64,000 nucleotides of DNA from CAYRVF01 sp964427535 (GTDB lineage Bacteria; Chloroflexota; Ktedonobacteria; Ktedonobacterales; JADMIN01), in NCBI GenBank assembly GCA_964427535.1, contig CAYRVF010000002.1, positions 1-64,000 on the forward strand, given 5' to 3'. The notes beneath the pieces were generated by a model, which did no database searches, was not told the DNA's origin, and was given only the letters and a program-made list of their open reading frames with translations. Positions 8,915-16,118 of this stretch are shown here, one piece after another (within the stretch, counting starts at the first letter, position 1; each line of letters starts with the position of its first letter). Made by a program: the position numbers and the translations under genes.

Positions 8915-8988
8915 GGGCGAGACGGTTGCCCGTAATGCGGATTGCGCGGCACCACCCACCAGGAGCATCACGCGAAGGGAGCAGTTCC

Positions 8989-9165
8989 ATGTTTCGCCGA
9001 ATACTGGTTCCGCTTGATGGATCGGCGCGTGCAGAGCGGGCGATTCCGGTCGCCGCGCGGCTCGCGCGAGCTGCTGAGGGGTGCCTCGTGCTGCTGCGCG
9101 TTATCGAGATCCTGCCTGAATATGGCCCTCGGTTCGCGATGCCTGCCATGCCAGTGCCGACGCTA
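8989..9165 (+). pseudogene. 5' fragment of a universal stress protein gene
   Basis: The first 55-60 codons encode a normal UspA start (MFRRILVPLDGSARAERA, then ARAAEGCLVLLRVIE), close to the USP at 26531. At about 9160-9170 the reading switches to sequence that makes sense only on the opposite strand, as a P-type ATPase. GAAGGGAGCAG provides the ribosome site. The fragment lacks the ATP-binding loop and cannot make a working USP. It marks one side of a rearrangement, or a misassembly. Confidence 0.75.
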
Positions 9166-9620
9166 GACAGCCGGATAACGTCACCAAGCACGACCTCACG
9201 TCGTTGCACTTCCTGCCAGTCGCCATCGCGCAGGACTGTGCACGTGAGCGCGACCCCAGCACGGAGGTGCTCCACCGCCCGCTGTGAGCGGAAGGTTTGG
9301 AGGATATTCAGCGCGATACTCGACACCACCATAACCGCAATGATGACGGCGTTGATCTGCTCGCCGAGAAACCAGGAGATTCCGCTGGCGATGAGAAGAA
9401 TCAGCACCAACGGGTCGATGACGAACAGGACGAATTGATCAAGACCGACGAGACGATTGACCGGAGCGGGTTCATTTAGGCCGTAGAGCGCGAGTCGCAG
9501 CCGGGCCTCGCTGGTCGTCAAGCCGCGCTCCGACGTCTTCGGCACAGTGAACAGATTCACGGGCGGAGTCTGCGTCAGAGGGGCTCCGACATCGACCGAG
9601 GTGGAGGTGGGATGTGACAT
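9166..9620 (-). pseudogene. 5' fragment of a Mg2+-type cation P-type ATPase gene
   Basis: About 150 codons on the minus strand encode the cation-ATPase N-domain (LTTSEARLRLALYGLNEP), two membrane helices (FVLFVIDPLVLILLIASGISWFL and INAVIIAVMVVSSIALNIL) and the start of the actuator domain (REVVLGDVIRLSS). This matches MgtA/MgtB-type transporters. The phosphorylation motif DKTGT and the rest, about 700 residues, are missing. The frame runs on into the antisense of the truncated USP at about 9165, so both genes are cut at the same point. Confidence 0.75.
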
Positions 9621-9793
9621 ATACCGCTCATCTCTCGCGCCGAATACGCTCTGGCGGAAATACACAAGAAGGTACTTGCTCGTCAGGCAAAGGCTTCTTT
9701 GCGTAGATGCTGGACGAGTGCTGTCCCTAAGAGCCGGTTCAACATCTCTTATGCACTCGTGTGAAACGTGTTTCGGTATGCGAAACTGGGAGT

Positions 9794-10309
9794 ATGATCT
9801 TAACGCAACCTCGTGACCCGCGATTTATCACGGTGCGCCGTGGTGGGACGCTGAGCGACACGAACCACCGTCTGCTCGCGCTGTGGGCAGCGACCTGCGC
9901 CGAGCATGTCTTGCCTTTCTTTGCAGACGTACGACCAGACGATGAACGACCGCGTCAGGCCATTGACGCTGCCCGCGCCTGGACCCGTGGCGAGCTGAAG
10001 ATGATGGAGACGCGAGCGCGAGGGGGCCACGCCATGGGCGCGGCCAGAGACCTCAGTGGCGCGGCGCGCTATGCCGCCTATGCTGCTGGCCAGGCGGGGG
10101 TCGTGGCACACGTCGCGGCACACGAGCTTGGAGCTGCCGCCTATGCCATTAAGGCAGCACAAGCTGCTGCTCCTCATGCCGAACGCACACACGCCGGTCG
10201 CCAAGAATGTACATGGCAGCGTGAACACCTTCCAGATGAAATTCGGGCACTTGTGCTTGATGACCAGCGGCTCCGCAATGAGGTGTGTTGGGGCGTTTTC
10301 GAGTGCTAG
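9794..10309 (+). CDS. Imm5-like putative immunity protein
   Basis: The 171-residue product has the features of the Imm-5-like immunity family: an N-terminal RRGGTLSDTNHRLLALWAA, then AIDAARAWTRGELKMMETR, a long Ala/His-rich helical middle, and a C-terminal WQREHLPDEIRALVLDD. Such proteins are predicted to neutralise partner toxins of contact-dependent or polymorphic systems. No toxin gene is adjacent. I start at 9794, where the conserved part begins; an ATG at 9761 is also in frame. Neighbouring DNA is full of remnants, so this may be an orphan left by rearrangement. Confidence 0.65.
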   Translation: MILTQPRDPRFITVRRGGTLSDTNHRLLALWAATCAEHVLPFFADVRPDDERPRQAIDAARAWTRGELKMMETRARGGHAMGAARDLSGAARYAAYAAGQAGVVAHVAAHELGAAAYAIKAAQAAAPHAERTHAGRQECTWQREHLPDEIRALVLDDQRLRNEVCWGVFEC

Positions 10310-10701
10310 AGGGTTTCGCCGCGACGAGATGCAGGTGTACAAATTACCTGCAAACCGTCTGCTGCGGTACTCACAGGGCAAAACAACCAGGGCAAGCAAA
10401 CGATACCCGAGCGCCGTTCGCCACGAGCAGTTCGAGACTAGACGCTCCGAGCGAGTGTCAGCGCGTACGCAAACTACACCACGGACGCGTGCCCTGGACG
10501 ACGTGTGCTGCGGTGTACGCTCCGTGTTGAAGCGTGGCTATCAATGAATGGCGCATGCTCCCCAGTGAGTGTCCGAAGTGGCGTTGCGTCCAGGCATATG
10601 TCCAGGTATGGAGCGAGGAGAAACGCGGCAAACCTCGCACGCGAGAGACAGTCTGAAAAAAAATCGGTTGGCGAGGTCCGTCACAGCCGTAGTCGGACCA
10701 A
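10310..10701. other. gene-free stretch before the repeat tract
   Basis: Open frames here are short and low in complexity, and none resembles a protein family. I read it as remnant DNA bordering the broken IS element. Confidence 0.4.
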
Positions 10702-10743
<42 letters not shown>

Positions 10744-10751
10744 CCGTGTCT

Positions 10752-11600
10752 GCAGTAGTGCTGCTCAGTCCGTCAAGAACACGGACACCGCACAGAAAAA
10801 CCGCTACGACGCCGGCAAGAAAGTCTCCGGCATGAAGCGCCACAGTGGCATTGACACCAATGCGTTACCGCACGCTCTCCATGGTACGACTGCCAATGTG
10901 ACCGCCCGGGCTGGAGCACGAGCGATGGTCACCGCCTGGAGCGGACAGCGACAAGCTGTTCCCAGCGTCCTGGTTGACGGTGGCGACACGGGCGAACCGG
11001 TCACCAAGGATGTACAAAATGTCCTTGGAGCGCCTAACAAGATGCGACTCTTGTAGGCGATAGTGGAAGACCGCCAACGTGGTCGGGCAGCTCTACATCG
11101 CTACCAAACGCCCGCGCGGGTTTGCTGTCCGGACACCGTCCGGCTGCACGCGAACGTCTCCGCGCGTAGCAGCCGCCTGCCTCGCTCCAGATGGAGCCAC
11201 CGCTCGAAGGTGGTGCTGACCGGGTCGTCCAGCGCAACATCGCGCCGCGTCGCCCGCATGTCGGGCAGTCGCTCACGACGCCGTTTCTCGTCCGCTTGCC
11301 TGATTCCATGTGCGTGTAGTCGGTGGAATAGCGCCACATGTTGCCCCCCGTTGACTCATCTCGTAGAGGAGATACGTCAGGCGGTGAGTTATGTTAGACG
11401 TTCTTGGTGCAACCGTGGAGGTCGTCAAACGAAATGAGCTCTACAGATTCAAGGTTCTCCCAAAACGGTGGGTCGTTGAGCGTGACTTGAGCTGGTTGGA
11501 ACAGTGTCGAAGGCTCTGGAAGAATTGCGCACGAAAGCTCAGCACAAGCAGACAGATGGTGATACTGGCATGTGGAGCGCTATTGCTGCGGAGATTTTGA
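10752..11600 (+). pseudogene. IS5-type transposase remnant, interrupted
   Basis: The first part (about 10760-11033) encodes QSVKNTDTAQ, YDAGKKVSGMKRH and TTANVT, then SVLVDGGDTGEP, all diagnostic of the IS5 (DDE) catalytic core. After VLGA the frame leaves the family for about 360 bp. It resumes at 11391 with VEVVKRNELYRFKVLPKRWVVER and WLEQCRRLWKNCARKL, the IS5 C-terminus, to a stop at 11600. The N-terminal third is absent and replaced by the hexamer tract. The element cannot be active as it stands. Confidence 0.85.
11034..11390. other. insert inside the transposase remnant
   Basis: About 357 bp separate the two transposase pieces. Coding for Val-Leu-Gly-Ala is present on both sides (GTCCTTGGAGC and GTTCTTGGTGC), as if a short sequence were duplicated. 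A minus-strand frame contains one CPTCGRRG-type Cys pair, but no family is recognised. Confidence 0.5.
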
Positions 11601-11758
11601 ACAGGTTCTCAGGGAACGGCGGACCCGGGCCTAGTCGAGATCTCCTACCTCCGAGCATGGGGGATTCCTTCGCCCACAGCGGCGCGGGCTGTGCCCGTAC
11701 GTGTCTTGTCCGAGCACAGCCGCGTCCGGCTGGGGAGATATCGAGCAGATATTGAGCG

Positions 11759-12808
11759 CTAGAACACGATCAAGGGCTTCAGCACACCATCGAGCTTCTT
11801 GTCCATGATCTCGAACGCGCGCTCGAGCTCGTCGAAATCAAATGTGTGGGTGGTCATCTGTGTTGGGTCTACCCGGTGCATTTCGAGCAGGCGCAACAGG
11901 CGCTCCATGCGCAAGCGTCCGCCGGGGCAGAGACCTGTCGTGATCGTCTTCTCTGCCATGCCGACGCCCCAGGCAACACGCGGGATGTGGACGTAGTCGC
12001 CCTCTCCGTGGTAGCCGATATTGGAGATCGTGCCACCCGGTTTTGTGACCTCAATCGCCTGCTGGAATGTCTTATCAGCGCCAAGGGCCTCAATAGCACT
12101 GTCTACCCCGGCACCACCGGTGATCTCCAGGATGCGCTGGACGCTGTCCTGCTGGGTGAAGTCGACGATCATGTCGGCACCATAGTGGCGCGCCAGCTCT
12201 TGTCGGCGCGGTACACCCTCGACCGCGATGACCAGCCCGGCGCCGCGCAGCTTCGCTCCCACGGTGGCCATAAGCCCCACTGGCCCCTGCGCGAAGACAG
12301 CAACTGTTCCCCCGATCGGGACCGCCGCGTTCTCCGCGCCCATGAACCCCGTCGAGAGCATGTCGCAGCAATACACGGCAGCCTCGTCGGAGACGTCGTC
12401 CGGAATGCGCGCCATATTGGCATCGGCCTCATTCACATGGAAGTACTCCGCGAACACGCCGTCTTTGGTGTTCGAGAACTTCCACCCGCCGAGCGGACCT
12501 GATGATTGTGATGAGTGACCGGACTGCGATGCGACGTCACCCCAGTCAGGGGTAATCGCGCCGACAACCACACGATCGCCGGGCTTGAACAGCCTCACCT
12601 CGCTGCCGACCTCATAGACTACGCCCACTGCTTCATGTCCGAGCGTGAGGTTTTCGCGTGGCCCAATCGCACCGTGGAGCGTGTGCGAGTCAGAGGTGCA
12701 GATCAGCGCGCGCGTGGTCTTTACGATGGCGTCATTGGGGCCCGCGTGAGGGATCGGTTTCTCCATAAACCCCACGTGGTCCAGCGACTGCATGACAAAG
12801 GCTTTCAC
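11759..12808 (-). CDS. zinc-dependent alcohol dehydrogenase (secondary-alcohol type)
   Basis: The 349-residue medium-chain dehydrogenase keeps the catalytic zinc ligands C37 (ALICTSDSHT), H58-E59 (LTLGHEAVGVV) and the Asp in YCCDMLSTG. The Rossmann motif is seen as VFAQGPVGLMATVGAKL. The four-cysteine structural zinc loop is missing, as in NADP-dependent isopropanol dehydrogenases of the thermophilic TBADH group. It should interconvert a secondary alcohol and a ketone or aldehyde. The start is GTG at 12808, with GGGAGG about 8 nt upstream. A full four-repeat GTGA box lies upstream, placing it in the regulon. Confidence 0.9.
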   Translation of the reverse strand: MKAFVMQSLDHVGFMEKPIPHAGPNDAIVKTTRALICTSDSHTLHGAIGPRENLTLGHEAVGVVYEVGSEVRLFKPGDRVVVGAITPDWGDVASQSGHSSQSSGPLGGWKFSNTKDGVFAEYFHVNEADANMARIPDDVSDEAAVYCCDMLSTGFMGAENAAVPIGGTVAVFAQGPVGLMATVGAKLRGAGLVIAVEGVPRRQELARHYGADMIVDFTQQDSVQRILEITGGAGVDSAIEALGADKTFQQAIEVTKPGGTISNIGYHGEGDYVHIPRVAWGVGMAEKTITTGLCPGGRLRMERLLRLLEMHRVDPTQMTTHTFDFDELERAFEIMDKKLDGVLKPLIVF

Positions 12809-12934
12809 TGCGTGTCCTCCCGAATCACCGACTGATTGCTGTGCGGCTACGTAGAGGCGCCGTCGGCCCCTGGTGGCACTCCATGGAGAGAGGCTGCGGC
12901 GTGCGGGCAGGAAGCCGTCCCTGCCTCACTGCTT

Positions 12935-12998
12935 ACGGTGCTATGGAGGTGTCACGTTCACATCACGTCGCGGCACGCACATGTCACGATCACGGCAC
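12935..12998 (-). promoter_or_regulatory. GTGA-box promoter of the alcohol dehydrogenase
   Basis: Minus-strand repeats GTGCCG (12998-12993), GTGACA (12987-12982), GTGATG (12966-12961) and GTGACA (12955-12950) are spaced exactly 11-21-11. The -10 at the standard offset is CACCGT (12940-12935), which is weak. Confidence 0.7.
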
Positions 12999-13017
12999 GG
13001 GGATGGTGCGCGACTGA

Positions 13018-15078
13018 TCAGTAGTGTTGAGATGCTGATTCCCCGGGATCATGACGGTCGGCGTCGCCTGAGATGACGCGCGGCTGCGGAACGTCCCGGC
13101 CAGCTCGCAAGGCATTGAGGATGACCAGCACATCGATTCCTTCCTGCAAGATCGCGCCTGCTGCCGGCGGAAGGTAGCCAGCGGCCGCGACCATCATCGC
13201 GATGATACTCAGCCCGATCCCGACCCAGATTCCTTGCTTCGCTACCCGGAGCACGTGCCTTCCCAGCGATACCGCGGTTGAGACTAGTAGGATATCGGTC
13301 GAAAGGAGCACGCCATCCGCTGCCGCGGCCGCGGCAGTCAGGCCCTGCGCTCCCATTGCGAGGCCAACCGTCGCGGCGGCGAGGGCCGGAGCATCATTCA
13401 CCCCGTCACCCACCATCAGGACATGGCGCCCCTTGTGTTCGAGGTCCGTGACCACCCGCACCTTTTCCTCGGGCAAGCACTGGGCGACGACGCGGTCAAC
13501 ATGTGCGAGCGCGCCGATTTGGCGGGCGACCGTCTCCCCGTCTCCGGTGAGGAGCACCGTCTCACGTATGCCCGCGTCGTGCAACCGAGCCGCGAGTTGT
13601 GTCAGTTCTGGTCGCGGCACATCGGCAAATACCAGCAGCCCCACGACCTCGCCCTCGATCGCAAGGAAGCTCGCGATTTGGCCTTGCGCCGTTCGTAGCT
13701 CTCGCTGTGCCAGCAGAGACGGCGGAATCGGAATCTCTAACCGCCCCATGTATGACCGATTGCCAATTGCCACGTCGAGCACGGACGCTCCGTCCTCCGC
13801 GGGTACACGCCCTCGTAGCCCTTTGCCTGCCACCTCGTCAACGTCGGTCGCCAGTGCGAGCCGCACGCCACGCTGCCGAGCTGCCTCAACCACCCCGCGC
13901 GCGAGGATGTGGGGCGAGAACTGCTCGAGAGCCGCGGCCAGGTACAGCGCATGGTCGGGCTGCTGCATCTGGGCGCGTTCATGTGCGTGTGATTGCTCCA
14001 GCGGGACAATCTCGACTAACTGTGGGGTTCCGAGGGTGAGCGTCCCGGTCTTATCGAAGACGGCCACATCGACCTCGCCCAGCTGCTCAATTGTCGCGCC
14101 GCTCTTGGTGATGATGCCGTTATGGGCGGCGAGGTCAACGCCGGACATGATCGCGATGGGTGTCGCCAAAATGAGGGGGCATGGCGTGGCGACTACCAGC
14201 ACGGCGAGCGCGTAGAGGCTATCGCCTGAGACGATCCAGGCACCTGCGGCAATCACCAGCGCAAGTGCGGTGAACCACACAGCGTAGCGATCGGCGAGGC
14301 GATGGATCGGTGCTTTGTGCTGTTGCGCCTCTTCCACCAGACGCACAATCTGAGCGTACTGGCTCTCGGCGGCGCGTTTCGTCGCACGCACCTGGAGCAC
14401 GCTCTCCAGATTCACGCTCCCTGAGAACACGAGCGCACCAGGCTCTTTGCGCACCGGCACAGGCTCGCCGGTCAAATCGGCCTCACTGACGCCGGACGCT
14501 CCCTCGCTAACGACACCGTCAACAGGCACAATCTCGCCGGGCTTCACGATGACGCACATGCCTGGCATCACGTCGGCGGCATCGACTGTGATGAGATCGT
14601 CGCCCTGGCGCACATGTGCCCAGCGTGGTGCGCGCTCGGCGAGCGCCGAGAGCGACTTCTTCGCACGGCGCAGCGCATACGCTTCGAGCGCCTCGCCACC
14701 TGAGAGCATCAAGACGATCAATGCGCCGGCGAGATATTGCCCTAGAATAAATGAGCCGCCGATCGCGAGGAGCGCCAGCAGATCGACGCCGAACTCTCGG
14801 TGCCACAGTTGACGCAGCGTTTGCCAGAGGAGGGGGACCCCTCCGCCGAGGAGGATGAGCAACAGCGGCCACCGCGCAAGCTCTGGTTTCCCGACGAGCC
14901 AGCACATGAGGCTTATGCCAAGGAGCGCAAGTGCTCCGACAGGCAGCGGGTACCGCCGCACGACATGCCATGCGCGTTGCCACGGCGTCTTCACACGAGC
15001 CGGTCGCTGCTCATCCTTCTCGACTTCTCTACACGCTGAAGCCGTGGCGGTGGCGCTCTGGCGAGGTGACTCAGCCAT
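13018..15078 (-). CDS. heavy-metal-translocating P1B-type ATPase
   Basis: The 686-residue protein has the P1B features: membrane helices from about residue 45, an actuator loop (SEADLTGEPVPVRKE), the transmembrane metal site ATPCPLILATP, the phosphorylation motif DKTGTLT and the hinge MVGDGVNDAPALAAA. There is no N-terminal HMA metal-binding domain. The C-terminal helices (AGAILQEGIDVLVILNALR) resemble Zn/Cd/Co exporters, but the metal cannot be fixed from this alone. The start has GAGGA about 9 nt upstream. It has its own GTGA box and may export metal released under oxidative stress. Confidence 0.93.
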   Translation of the reverse strand: MAESPRQSATATASACREVEKDEQRPARVKTPWQRAWHVVRRYPLPVGALALLGISLMCWLVGKPELARWPLLLILLGGGVPLLWQTLRQLWHREFGVDLLALLAIGGSFILGQYLAGALIVLMLSGGEALEAYALRRAKKSLSALAERAPRWAHVRQGDDLITVDAADVMPGMCVIVKPGEIVPVDGVVSEGASGVSEADLTGEPVPVRKEPGALVFSGSVNLESVLQVRATKRAAESQYAQIVRLVEEAQQHKAPIHRLADRYAVWFTALALVIAAGAWIVSGDSLYALAVLVVATPCPLILATPIAIMSGVDLAAHNGIITKSGATIEQLGEVDVAVFDKTGTLTLGTPQLVEIVPLEQSHAHERAQMQQPDHALYLAAALEQFSPHILARGVVEAARQRGVRLALATDVDEVAGKGLRGRVPAEDGASVLDVAIGNRSYMGRLEIPIPPSLLAQRELRTAQGQIASFLAIEGEVVGLLVFADVPRPELTQLAARLHDAGIRETVLLTGDGETVARQIGALAHVDRVVAQCLPEEKVRVVTDLEHKGRHVLMVGDGVNDAPALAAATVGLAMGAQGLTAAAAAADGVLLSTDILLVSTAVSLGRHVLRVAKQGIWVGIGLSIIAMMVAAAGYLPPAAGAILQEGIDVLVILNALRAGRDVPQPRVISGDADRHDPGESASQHY

Positions 15079-15204
15079 GAAAAGAATCCTCGGTTCTTGT
15101 ATTCCCGCAGTCTCATCATCGGTGGAGGAGATTCGGAGACGCGGGAAGTCGAAGGGTAAGAGCGCATGGCAGCTCTCCGCGGCTTTCCATCAGGCTCCCC
15201 ATAG

Positions 15205-15257
15205 AGCATGTCCGCGGAATCTCACGATGTTGTCACAGTCAGCGTGAGCGTGCTCAC
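15205..15257 (-). promoter_or_regulatory. GTGA-box promoter of the metal ATPase
   Basis: Minus-strand repeats GTGAGC (15257-15252), GTGACA (15236-15231) and GTGAGA (15225-15220) hold positions 2, 3 and 4. The -10 is CATGCT (15210-15205). Position 2 lies in a GTGAGC/GCTCAC palindrome. Confidence 0.7.
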
Positions 15258-15334
15258 AGCGAGTTCTCGTCGCAAGCGCGATACACCATCTGTCTTCACG
15301 TGGGAAACGGAAGTAGGGGACGCCTGCGAGAGCA

Positions 15335-15925
15335 TTACGAAGCTGATGCTGGCTGCCCGCTCTGTCGGCGAGTGGCGAAGCAGCGCGCGAACGGGCGGCG
15401 ATCTGTCATCGCGGCTAGCACACGGTGATTGCCGTATGCCAAAATCAGCGAGAGCGGCGGCAGCAGCGTATCGAGATCGATGCCTTCGTCGAAGGGGCGG
15501 CTGGGAGCAACAGTCGGCATGATGCCGTCTCCCATCCAGAAGTGGAAGTTGACGCAGAGAAACGCGCCAACAATGCACGCGATCAGGGACGACGCGACGA
15601 ACGCGACGCCCAGCGCATGCTGTGGCTCGCCTGATCGTGGCTGAGGAGAGAGGAGCAGCAGCGCTCCCGTGAGCAGCACGAGGCCAAGCACAAGCTCGGT
15701 GCCCTCTAGGAGATAGGCGAAGCCGACGCTATGAGGAAGAATTGTCCACTGCAGCAGCGAGACATACCAGTCGTTGGGGTTCTCTTTGAAGCCCTCGCGA
15801 AGTATGGCCGCGAGACCCGTCGGGAAGTCTCCGGAGACGATCTTGTTAAGGCCAGAGACTAGCCATTCGGCGCCGATCACGATCTGAATTGCCGCCAGAA
15901 CAATGCGTGTCTCGCGTGAGAGCAT
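15335..15925 (-). CDS. DoxX-like membrane protein
   Basis: The 196-residue protein has four to five helices with a pattern close to DoxX/DoxD proteins: VIGAEWLVSGLNKIVSGDFP near the N-terminus, WTILPHSVGFAYLLEGTELVLG in the middle, then ACIVGAFLCVNFHFWMGDG. Related proteins act in sulfur compound oxidation to quinone or in redox homeostasis. GAAAGGGAG precedes the ATG. It is a second DoxX-type gene besides 25740, and both have GTGA boxes, so they may work in one membrane redox process. Confidence 0.75.
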   Translation of the reverse strand: MLSRETRIVLAAIQIVIGAEWLVSGLNKIVSGDFPTGLAAILREGFKENPNDWYVSLLQWTILPHSVGFAYLLEGTELVLGLVLLTGALLLLSPQPRSGEPQHALGVAFVASSLIACIVGAFLCVNFHFWMGDGIMPTVAPSRPFDEGIDLDTLLPPLSLILAYGNHRVLAAMTDRRPFARCFATRRQSGQPASAS

Positions 15926-15994
15926 CGGTGTCTCCCTTTCTCCATGTCACATGCGCATCCGTCGTAAGTAGGAGCAGATGCTGATTGTGACCAG

Positions 15995-16058
15995 AGTGTG
16001 ATGCCAGAAGCTAGCAGCCACATCACACCAGGGAGGATGAATCTCACAGACGCATCAC
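15995..16058 (-). promoter_or_regulatory. GTGA-box promoter of the DoxX-like gene
   Basis: Minus-strand repeats GTGATG (16058-16053), GTGAGA (16047-16042) and GTGATG (16026-16021) hold positions 1 to 3, and the fourth is poor. The -10 is CACACT (16000-15995). A plus-strand GTGACC/GTGATG pair at 15987/15998 overlaps it, but no plus-strand gene follows. Confidence 0.65.
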
Positions 16059-16118
16059 AGGACGGAATCTAGACACACGTATGGCGCTGATGGCTGCTAC
16101 ATCCACGGGCGAGTCGCG

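Noticed and set aside
15987..16003. Plus-strand GTGACC/GTGATG pair, 11 bp apart
   Set aside because: No plus-strand gene follows, and it overlaps the better minus-strand box of the DoxX-like gene; probably chance.
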